DNA of 12,077 nt, taken from Amylibacter sp. GTDB lineage: Bacteria; Pseudomonadota; Alphaproteobacteria; Rhodobacterales; Rhodobacteraceae. Shown piece after piece: positions 7,141 through 12,077 of this stretch. Position 1 is the stretch's first letter. Every line of letters begins with the position of its first letter. The DNA lies in assembly GCA_030625465.1 (NCBI GenBank), contig DAOUQS010000036.1, positions 1-12,077 on the forward strand. Direction: 5' to 3'. The notes under the pieces were generated by a model, which had not been told where the DNA came from, searched no databases, and was given only the letters and a program-made list of their open reading frames with translations. The position numbers were made by a program, and so were the translations under genes.

Positions 7141-7281
7141 CCCGCATCCCTGATACATCGCGCAAGTCGATTGGTCTTGGATTCGTTCCGGGGCCTCTCT
7201 ATCTTTATAAAGCGGGGACCTTCGGGGCCCTATAACCAAGCAGCCCCACATGGGTTGTGATAAAAACGGAAGACAGAAAGA
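7141..7281 (+). other. Structured 5' leader of rplB
   Basis: About 140 nt between the predicted start of transcription and the rplB ATG. It can form two mutually exclusive pairings. One is GGGCC (7191-7195) with GGCCC (7226-7230). The other is a local hairpin GGG-A-CC (7215-7220), TTCG loop, GG-G-CCC (7225-7230) with one A-G mismatch. A third small stem AGCCC/GGGTT lies at about 7242-7256. The rplB Shine-Dalgarno is weak (GGAAG 7268-7272). Such a leader could allow control by a ribosomal protein or attenuation, but no known ribosomal leader family is recognised. Confidence 0.35.
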
Positions 7282-8121
7282 ATGGCACTAAAGTCGTATA
7301 AACCGACGACGCCAGGCCAACGTGGGTTGGTTCTGATTGACCGTTCCGAGCTTTGGAAAGGCCGTCCTATTAAAGCGCTCACAGAAGGTGTGCGTAAAAA
7401 GGGTGGTCGGAACAATACCGGACGGATAACTATGCGTCGCAAAGGCGGTGGGGCGAAACGCCTTTACCGTATCGTAGATTTCAAGCGGAACAAATTGGAC
7501 GTTCCAGCCACGGTTGAACGGATTGAATATGATCCAAACCGGACTGCGTTTATCGCGCTGATCAAATACGAAGATGGTCAACAAGCATACATTCTGGCAC
7601 CACAGCGTTTGGCTATCGGTGACAAAGTGGTCTCATCTGCTAAGGCTGACATCAAACCCGGTAACGCAATGCCTTTCACAGGCCTGCCTATTGGTACAAT
7701 CATCCACAACATTGAGCTAAAACAAGGCAAAGGCGGCCAAATGGTACGTGCTGCCGGTTCTTACGCACAATTTGTTGGTCGCGATGGTGGCTACGCACAG
7801 GTGCGTTTGTCATCCGGCGAGCTACGCTTGGTACGCCAGGAATGCATGGCAACTGTTGGTGCGGTTTCAAACCCTGACCATTCAAACCAAAACCTGGGTA
7901 AAGCCGGTCGTAACCGTCACAAGGGCATCCGCCCAAGTGTTCGTGGTGTTGTTATGAACCCTGTCGATCACCCGCATGGTGGTGGTGAGGGTCGTACGTC
8001 GGGTGGTCGCCATCCTGTGACACCTTGGGGCAAACCTACAAAAGGTGCGCGCACACGTTCTAATAAGACAACGGATAAATACATTGTTCGTTCTCGTCAC
8101 GCTAAGAAGAAGGGCCGTTAA
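7282..8121 (+). CDS. rplB: 50S ribosomal protein L2
   Basis: L2 is the most conserved large-subunit protein. It supports the peptidyl-transferase centre and subunit association. At 279 aa it is a normal alphaproteobacterial length. The N-terminal [14 protein letters not shown], the [23 protein letters not shown] core (split over about 48-71), the SH3-like middle with [22 protein letters not shown] and the C-terminal [25 protein letters not shown] loop are intact. The last includes the histidine matching functionally important His229 of E. coli. It opens the second ribosomal block rather than following rplW directly; 1097 nt separate the two genes. The downstream neighbour rpsS begins 3 nt after its stop. 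Confidence 0.98.
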   Translation: MALKSYKPTTPGQRGLVLIDRSELWKGRPIKALTEGVRKKGGRNNTGRITMRRKGGGAKRLYRIVDFKRNKLDVPATVERIEYDPNRTAFIALIKYEDGQQAYILAPQRLAIGDKVVSSAKADIKPGNAMPFTGLPIGTIIHNIELKQGKGGQMVRAAGSYAQFVGRDGGYAQVRLSSGELRLVRQECMATVGAVSNPDHSNQNLGKAGRNRHKGIRPSVRGVVMNPVDHPHGGGEGRTSGGRHPVTPWGKPTKGARTRSNKTTDKYIVRSRHAKKKGR

Positions 8122-8124
8122 GAT

Positions 8125-8403
8125 ATGTCTCGTTCAGTCTGGAAAGGCCCATTCGTTGACGCATACGTTTTGAAAAAAGCGGAAGCTGCACGCGCATCAG
8201 GGCGTAATGATGTTATTAAAATTTGGTCTCGTCGATCAACCATTCTACCACAGTTCGTTGGTCTGACTTTTGGCGTTTATAACGGCCACAAGCACATTCC
8301 TGTAAACGTATCCGAGGATATGATTGGTCAGAAATTCGGCGAATATAGCCCGACCCGTACTTATTACGGTCACACGGCTGATAAAAAAGCGAAAAGGAAG
8401 TAG
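8125..8403 (+). CDS. rpsS: 30S ribosomal protein S19
   Basis: S19 is a 30S head protein that contacts the A-site finger and pairs with S13. It has 92 aa, the standard size. The segments [19 protein letters not shown] (2-20), [30 protein letters not shown] (split over about 32-61) and [20 protein letters not shown] at the C-terminus are diagnostic. It begins 3 nt after the rplB stop, so it is likely translationally coupled, and is followed 3 nt later by rplV with AAGGAAG as that gene's ribosome binding site. Confidence 0.97.
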   Translation: MSRSVWKGPFVDAYVLKKAEAARASGRNDVIKIWSRRSTILPQFVGLTFGVYNGHKHIPVNVSEDMIGQKFGEYSPTRTYYGHTADKKAKRK

Positions 8404-8406
8404 ACC

Positions 8407-8790
8407 ATGTCTAAGTCTAAGAACCCTCGTCGCGTTGCGGATAACGAAGCTATGGCCGTTTCCCGCATGCTGAAAACCAGCCCGCAAAAGCTGAACCTAT
8501 TGGCGCAACTTATTCGCGGCAAATCAGTTTCAAAAGCGCTGACCGACCTGACGTTTTCAAAGAAACGCATCGCAATTGATGTAAAGAAAACGTTGCAGTC
8601 TGCGATTGCAAACGCTGAAAACAACCACGGGCTTGATGTGGACGAATTGATCGTCGCAGAAGCTTGGGTTGGTAAGAACCTGACAATGAAACGTGGTCGT
8701 CCACGTGCGCGTGGCCGTTACGGTAAAATCCTGAAGCCTTTCGCGCAGGTCACTATCTTGGTGCGTCAACCTTCAGAGGAGCAAGCATAA
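8407..8790 (+). CDS. rplV: 50S ribosomal protein L22
   Basis: L22 binds all six 23S domains, and its beta-hairpin lines the exit tunnel beside L4. At 127 aa it has a short N-terminal extension ([15 protein letters not shown]) common in alphaproteobacteria. The core [20 protein letters not shown] (about 20-39), [21 protein letters not shown] and the tunnel hairpin [19 protein letters not shown] (about 98-116) are visible. The hairpin is the region where macrolide-resistance changes occur in other species; no obvious deletion or insertion is present. Its stop shares a base with the rpsC start (TAATG). Confidence 0.97.
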   Translation: MSKSKNPRRVADNEAMAVSRMLKTSPQKLNLLAQLIRGKSVSKALTDLTFSKKRIAIDVKKTLQSAIANAENNHGLDVDELIVAEAWVGKNLTMKRGRPRARGRYGKILKPFAQVTILVRQPSEEQA

Positions 8791-9512
8791 TGGGTCAAAA
8801 GATTAATCCAATTGGCTTTCGTCTGCAAGTCAACCGTACATGGGACAGCCGCTGGTATGCTGCAAGCAAAGATTTCGGGGACCTTCTACTAGAAGACCTG
8901 AGCATCCGCGATTTCATCAAGAAAGAATGTGTTCAAGCTGGTATTTCCCGCGTGATTATCGAACGTCCACACAAGAAATGCCGCGTGACTATTCACTCTG
9001 CACGTCCTGGTGTGATTATCGGTAAAAAAGGTGCGGATATCGAAACTTTGCGTAAAAAAGTTGCCGCTTTAACCGACTCTGAACTGCACTTGAACATTGT
9101 TGAAGTGCGCAAGCCGGAACTGGACGCAGCCTTGGTCGCTGAATCAGTTGCGCAACAGCTGGAACGCCGTGTGTCTTTCCGCCGTGCGATGAAACGTGCA
9201 GTGCAAAACGCCATGCGAATGGGTGCCCTTGGCATTCGTATCAATGTTGCCGGTCGTTTGGGTGGTGCAGAGATTGCGCGTACTGAATGGTACCGCGAAG
9301 GTCGCGTGCCGTTGCACACATTGCGTGCTGACATCGACTATGCGCGCTGCGAAGGTCTAACAGCTTATGGTATCATCGGTATCAAGGTCTGGATCTTCAA
9401 AGGCGAGATCATGGAACATGATCCGCAAGCGCATGATCGTCGTATTGCTGAAGCTCAAGAAGGCGGTGGATCACGTCCACATGGTGGCGGCAATCGTCCA
9501 CCACGTCGCTAA
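8790..9512 (+). CDS. rpsC: 30S ribosomal protein S3
   Basis: S3 forms the mRNA entry channel of the 30S subunit with S4 and S5 and has mRNA helicase activity. This one is 240 aa. It starts [18 protein letters not shown] and contains a type 2 KH domain with the GKKG loop at 78-81. The C-terminal domain includes [20 protein letters not shown] and [28 protein letters not shown]. The tail (about 222-240) is rich in Gly, Arg and Pro, ending NRPPRR, a poorly conserved extension. Start choice is supported by AGAGGAG upstream within rplV and the one-base overlap. rplP follows after 22 nt. Confidence 0.97.
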   Translation: MGQKINPIGFRLQVNRTWDSRWYAASKDFGDLLLEDLSIRDFIKKECVQAGISRVIIERPHKKCRVTIHSARPGVIIGKKGADIETLRKKVAALTDSELHLNIVEVRKPELDAALVAESVAQQLERRVSFRRAMKRAVQNAMRMGALGIRINVAGRLGGAEIARTEWYREGRVPLHTLRADIDYARCEGLTAYGIIGIKVWIFKGEIMEHDPQAHDRRIAEAQEGGGSRPHGGGNRPPRR

Positions 9513-9534
9513 GTATAGGTGAAGGAGAGATAAA

Positions 9535-9948
9535 ATGCTTTTACCAAAGCGTACAAAATTCCGCAAAGCGTTCAAAGGCCGTATCCACGGTCTTGCAAAA
9601 GGCGGTTCTGATCTGAACTTCGGTTCATACGGTCTGAAAACAATCGAACCCGAGCGTATCACTGCACGTCAAATCGAAGCGGCCCGCCGCGCGATGACAC
9701 GTCACATGAAACGTCAGGGCCGTGTATGGATCCGTATATTCCCGGATTTACCTGTCACCAAAAAGCCAACCGAAGTTCGGATGGGTAAAGGTAAAGGGTC
9801 TGTGGAGTTTTGGGCAGCCAAAGTGAAACCCGGTCGTATCATGTTTGAAATCGACGGTGTATCCGAAGTTGTCGCCAAAGAGGCCCTGCGCCTTGCCGCG
9901 ATGAAACTACCGGTAAAAACACGTATCGTGGTACGTGAAGACTGGTAG
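9535..9948 (+). CDS. rplP: 50S ribosomal protein L16
   Basis: L16 organises the A-tRNA site of the large subunit and joins late in assembly. It has 137 aa, standard. [54 protein letters not shown] (split over about 29-71), VRMGKGKG (81-88) and the C-terminus [14 protein letters not shown] are diagnostic. Arg82 aligns with E. coli Arg81, the residue hydroxylated by the 2-oxoglutarate oxygenase RoxA/YcfD. A strong AAGGAGA Shine-Dalgarno precedes the ATG. In most bacteria rpmC follows closely. Here it is about 2.1 kb away, beyond a terminator and two accessory genes, so rplP ends the second ribosomal unit. Confidence 0.97.
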   Translation: MLLPKRTKFRKAFKGRIHGLAKGGSDLNFGSYGLKTIEPERITARQIEAARRAMTRHMKRQGRVWIRIFPDLPVTKKPTEVRMGKGKGSVEFWAAKVKPGRIMFEIDGVSEVVAKEALRLAAMKLPVKTRIVVREDW

Positions 9949-9956
9949 GTACTGGT

Positions 9957-10012
9957 AACCGCAACGCGGTTGTCAGAGCGGTGTAGGTGATACGCAGTAT
10001 CGCCGGGCCGCT
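9957..10012 (+). other. Tandem stem-loops after rplP
   Basis: Two adjacent hairpins lie between rplP and its terminator. The first is AACCGC (9957-9962), loop AAC, GCGGTT (9966-9971). The second is an 8-bp stem GGTGATAC (9986-9993), loop GCA, GTATCGCC (9997-10004) with one wobble pair, framed by AGCGG (9977-9981) and CCGCT (10008-10012). Neither is followed by T. They could protect the 3' end of the rplB-rplP message or be a small RNA-like 3' end. Only the pairing is seen. Confidence 0.4.
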
Positions 10013-10029
10013 TGCCAGATAAAAAATTG

Positions 10030-10059
10030 AAACCCCTGACCGCAAGGTTGGGGGTTTTT
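10030..10059 (+). terminator. Intrinsic terminator of the rplB-rplP unit
   Basis: An 11-bp stem (AACCCCTGACC 10031-10041 with GGTTGGGGGTT 10046-10056, two wobble pairs) carries a GCAA tetraloop of the GNRA type, followed by T (10055-10059). It lies about 80 nt after the rplP stop and ends the second ribosomal block. An A-rich stretch to its left (10021-10027) provides a T-run on the opposite strand, so it might act in both directions. Confidence 0.85.
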
Positions 10060-10140
10060 AACCTTAAGATACATCCCGCATCCAACTTTTCTGCATGGCA
10101 CCTATCGCCTTACACCCCTTTGTCACGTTAGAGTCCCCCC

Positions 10141-10758
10141 ATGACCCAAATCGATTCCCTATTCGTTACCCGCCTATATCGCGCTGCCTTGTCCGAACGG
10201 GGCAAGCCAATTGATACGGCTGAACTTGAACATACTTGCCTGTCGATTGCCGCTGATGACGATGCCGGGCATGACTGGTGTGAAGAAAACGCTTACCCCG
10301 GTTATACCAGCTACGCTTCCCTTGATGATCTGCCGTGGCGGTTTCCGGTCTTTAAGGATTTGGTCAAAGTGTTGAACAAACACGTGGCGGATTTTGCCAA
10401 AGACCTGGCACTTGATCTGGACGGCAAAAAGCTGAAGCTGGATAGCCTGTGGATCAATATCCTGCCCACCGGTGGCACTCATGCATCCCATATCCATCCG
10501 CATTCTGTGATCAGTGGCACGACATATGTTTCAATGCCCGACGGGGCCAGTGCTTTGAAGTTGGAAGACCCGCGTTCGGCCCGCATGATGGCCGCCCCGC
10601 CACGCACAGCGGATGCACCGCGCGAATTGCGCAGTTTTGTCTATGTTGCCCCTGAAGTGGGTGATGTGCTGCTATGGGAAAGCTGGCTACGCCACGAAGT
10701 GCCGCTGAATATGGCTGACTCTGAACGCATAAGTGTAAGTTTCAATTATAGTTGGTAA
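10141..10758 (+). CDS. Putative 2-oxoglutarate/Fe(II) oxygenase, TIGR02466-type
   Basis: A 205-aa protein resembling the uncharacterised TIGR02466 / 2OG-FeII_Oxy_5 family. The core reads WINILPTGGTHASHIHPH (104-121), then SGTTYVSMP (125-133) and a later DPR (143-145), the usual 'H-x-HP...SG-x-YY' signature. His117 and His119 are candidate metal-site residues, and the C-terminal RHEVPL (184-189) gives His185. Arg196 in ERISVSFN would hold 2-oxoglutarate. No signal peptide or membrane segment is seen, so it is probably cytosolic. Substrate is unknown. An in-frame stop at 10129-10131 excludes a longer N-terminus. No Shine-Dalgarno precedes the ATG (a run of C instead), so initiation may be leaderless or weak, and I found no convincing promoter. 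It lies 192 nt after rplP and ends one base from the stop of the opposite-strand PhzF-like gene. The family call is good; the enzymatic role is inferred. Confidence 0.8.
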   Translation: MTQIDSLFVTRLYRAALSERGKPIDTAELEHTCLSIAADDDAGHDWCEENAYPGYTSYASLDDLPWRFPVFKDLVKVLNKHVADFAKDLALDLDGKKLKLDSLWINILPTGGTHASHIHPHSVISGTTYVSMPDGASALKLEDPRSARMMAAPPRTADAPRELRSFVYVAPEVGDVLLWESWLRHEVPLNMADSERISVSFNYSW

Positions 10759-10759
10759 G

Positions 10760-11704
10760 CTAAGCCGTTTCATCTGGTAACTGAAAATGACCCTCGATTA
10801 CTTTTCTGGCAACGCCACCAACCTGTATGCGGGTAATTTCACCGCCCTTTGAATGCAGCGTGGTGTGAATCGAACTGGGGCGGCCAAGCTCCATGCCCTG
10901 TTCCACTTTGATTGTATCCAAGCCAACCCCATTCTTTGCCAGCCAGTCATGGCGATACCAATATGTGGCCAGTGCGGCATTGGTTGTGCCGGCAGCCGCA
11001 GACTCGGGTACCCCCACAGCAGGGCAGAAATCGCGCACATGAAAATCATAGCTTGCCTGTGCGGTTTCAGTGCTGAAACAAGCCAGCGTTTCAATGCCGT
11101 TCTCGCGGCAATAAGCGGTAATGGCGGTAAAATCTGGCTGAATGGATTGTATTGCTGTTAAGCTGTTGATGGGTACGATCATGTGAACGAAATCACCCAA
11201 AGCTGTTGCAACAGGGTGGGTATGCGCAATGTCAGCGGGTTTCAAACCAAGCAACCCTGCCAGCACGTTAATATCCGGCTGATCATACCTAAGCTTAGGG
11301 GCGACAATGTCCAGCATCACCAATGCCTTATTGTTTTGCCTTAACACCTCAACCTGTGCCGTCTTTGTCGGCAGGATTAACTTGATTTCCAACGTGCCTT
11401 TACCTTGCCATTGCAACAGACCAACGTTTAGCAAATGAGTCATCAGGCAAATCGTGCCATGTCCGCACATCGGATATTCCCGTGCGGTTGAATGGAACCG
11501 CGCCGTGACAGTGCCCTCATTGACCTCACTTACAAAGCAGGTTGCGGGCAGGCCCAGTTCACTGGCAATTTGTTGGCGTGTTTGGGCATCAATATCGCCC
11601 GCGTTCAAAATAATCCCGCCTTGGCTGCCACCAAACAATGTGTCTGAAAAAGCGTCATACAAGGCGAAGGGAACAGTTGCGTCAGATATGCGGTTGATTT
11701 CCAT
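10760..11704 (-). CDS. PhzF-family (DapF/proline-racemase fold) isomerase-like protein
   Basis: About 314 aa and the only reverse-strand gene here. The N-terminal YDAFSDTLFGGSQGGIIL (18-35 counted from the ATG at 11710) and EYPMCGHGTI (78-87) match the PhzF family of two-domain epimerase/isomerase-fold proteins. PhzF itself isomerises an aminodihydroxybenzoate in phenazine synthesis, but most members are of unknown function. The usual catalytic Glu in the 'L-S-E-T-x-F' motif is replaced (LPATCFV, Ala56), and 'PED-P-x-x-G-S' reads PESAAAGTT (235-243). The phenazine-type acid/base pair is therefore apparently missing, while Cys82-Gly-His84 is kept. I prefer the ATG at 11704 because AAGGG at 11711-11715 is 6 nt from it. 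The ATG at 11710 would directly abut that site. A possible promoter (TTGCAC at 11743-11738, 16 bp, TAAAAT at 11721-11716) is uncertain and would leave almost no leader. No phenazine genes are nearby. Confidence 0.8.
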   Translation of the reverse strand: MEINRISDATVPFALYDAFSDTLFGGSQGGIILNAGDIDAQTRQQIASELGLPATCFVSEVNEGTVTARFHSTAREYPMCGHGTICLMTHLLNVGLLQWQGKGTLEIKLILPTKTAQVEVLRQNNKALVMLDIVAPKLRYDQPDINVLAGLLGLKPADIAHTHPVATALGDFVHMIVPINSLTAIQSIQPDFTAITAYCRENGIETLACFSTETAQASYDFHVRDFCPAVGVPESAAAGTTNAALATYWYRHDWLAKNGVGLDTIKVEQGMELGRPSSIHTTLHSKGGEITRIQVGGVARKVIEGHFQLPDETA

Positions 11705-11844
11705 TACCATCCCTTATTTTATGCAGTGGCATGTAATGTGCAAGGGATAGTTAATAGGTTTTAATAACATGCGGCAATCGTTTTGGTGTGGGGTAGAGTG
11801 CCGTGCTTTGCATGCGCCGTTTGTTTGATAAGTCGGAATAGTGC

Positions 11845-11860
11845 GTGGGCTGAAGCCCAC
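11845..11860. repeat. REP-like palindrome (GTGGGC-TGAA-GCCCAC)
   Basis: A perfect 6-bp stem (7 bp if the loop is reduced to two bases) followed on the + strand by CCTGCGG. Read on the reverse strand it is GCAGGGTGGGCTTCAGCCCAC, split here as GCAGG-GTGGGC-TTCA-GCCCAC. It resembles the 'GTAGGGTGGGC...GCCCACC' extragenic palindromes that recur in many proteobacterial genomes. It lies in an intergenic region, as REP elements do. Whether this genome has more copies cannot be seen here. Confidence 0.5.
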
Positions 11861-11906
11861 CCTGCGGATGCCTTGGGATTTTCGGGATGTTATCGGCGTT
11901 AAACCC

Positions 11907-11935
11907 TTGCCAACACCCGATTTCACGCCTATAGA
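11907..11935 (+). promoter_or_regulatory. Restart promoter for rpmC and the downstream spc genes
   Basis: TTGCCA (11907-11912), a 17-bp spacer, and TATAGA (11930-11935), followed by GCCC. It lies 100 bp before the rpmC ATG, so the leader would be roughly 95 nt. It is nearly identical in core and spacing to the promoter before rplB (7106-7134). A promoter is needed here because an opposite-strand gene and a terminator cut rpmC off from rplP. Confidence 0.68.
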
Positions 11936-12035
11936 GCCCATTCATCATGCACTCCACTGGAATCAGGGTGACCTACAAGTATGCGAAGCTTGCTTGAATA
12001 TGGGGCCAACCAGTGATGTTGAAAGGAAAACGGCA

Positions 12036-12077
12036 ATGAAAGCCACTGAATTAAAAGACAAAACACCTGACCAGCTG
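12036..12077 (+). CDS. rpmC: 50S ribosomal protein L29, first 14 codons (gene continues beyond window)
   Basis: The last 42 bases read MKATELKDKTPDQL, which matches the conserved N-terminus of L29 (typically M-x-A-x-EL-R/K-D-K-T-P-D-Q-L in alphaproteobacteria). L29 sits at the tunnel exit beside L23 and normally follows rplP in the S10 operon, so both sequence and position agree. AAAGGA at 12022-12027 is a good Shine-Dalgarno about 8 nt upstream. The fragment is cut by the window end rather than broken. rpsQ and rplN would be expected next. Confidence 0.92.
   Translation, partial: MKATELKDKTPDQL

Larger units (their letters stand above)
11711..12035. other. Non-coding divergent region between the PhzF-like gene and rpmC
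   Basis: About 325 nt without a credible gene. It must hold the start signals of both neighbours, which are transcribed away from each other. Recognisable items are a palindrome at 11845-11860 and the rpmC promoter at 11907-11935, listed separately. Short open frames on the reverse strand here lack ribosome binding sites and read through the palindrome, so they are not called. I see no tRNA or known riboswitch. Confidence 0.6.

Noticed and set aside
7177..7205. Alternative rplB promoter TTGGAT, 17 bp, TATCTT
   Set aside because: Plausible by itself, but weaker than TTGCCG-N17-TATAGA at 7106-7134, which has a matching twin before rpmC.
6885..7251. Overlapping reverse-strand open frames of 80-88 codons in the region before rplB
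   Set aside because: They run through terminator 2, the GC-rich palindromes and the promoter, and their Pro/Arg-rich translations reflect base composition only.
10853..11161. Forward-strand 102-codon frame inside the PhzF-like gene
   Set aside because: It overlaps a gene with clear family motifs on the other strand and has shadow composition (Cys/Ile-rich).
11714..11957. Reverse-strand frames of 68-75 codons between the PhzF-like gene and rpmC
   Set aside because: No ribosome binding site. The frames pass through the REP-like palindrome and the rpmC promoter, and the translation has no recognisable pattern.

Overview
This window is the start of the large ribosomal-protein supercluster (str, S10, spc) of an alphaproteobacterium, very probably a moderate-to-low-GC member of the Rhodobacterales. 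The basis is recognisable protein sequence. EF-Tu (392 aa) has the [22 protein letters not shown] and [12 protein letters not shown] segments, L16 is 137 aa, S3 is 240 aa with a Gly/Arg/Pro-rich tail, and the gene order is rpsL-rpsG-fusA-tuf-rpsJ-rplC-rplD-rplW-rplB-rpsS-rplV-rpsC-rplP-rpmC. No genome-level assignment was possible.

Layout: (1) 1-4145 is the str part: the 3' end of rpsL, then rpsG, fusA and tuf. (2) 4146-6184 is an 83-nt structured spacer followed by the tightly packed first half of the S10 operon, rpsJ-rplC-rplD-rplW, with 1-4 nt overlaps at two junctions. (3) 6185-6982 is an interruption. An intrinsic terminator lies just after rplW, then a self-contained type II toxin-antitoxin pair with its own promoter and dyad operator, then a second terminator that is a near copy of the first. 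(4) 6983-7281 is a non-coding, hairpin-rich region with a restart promoter. (5) 7282-9948 is the second block, rplB-rpsS-rplV-rpsC-rplP, closed by hairpins and a terminator. (6) 10141-11704 is a second interruption. It holds a putative 2OG-Fe(II) oxygenase of the TIGR02466 type and, on the opposite strand, a PhzF-like protein. Their stop codons are one base apart. (7) 11705-12035 is a non-coding region with a REP-like palindrome and a second restart promoter. It is followed by the first 14 codons of rpmC (L29), which continues out of the window.

The ribosomal genes are ordinary and intact. What stands out is that an operon usually transcribed as one unit appears cut into at least three ribosomal units by two accessory insertions, each bounded by terminators and/or new promoters. 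The two restart promoters share a nearly identical core (TTGCCG and TTGCCA, each 17 bp from TATAGA), which would let rplB-rplP and rpmC onward be driven in parallel. The toxin-antitoxin cassette lies between 41-42 bp imperfect direct repeats that contain the terminators, suggesting how it could have been gained or could be lost.
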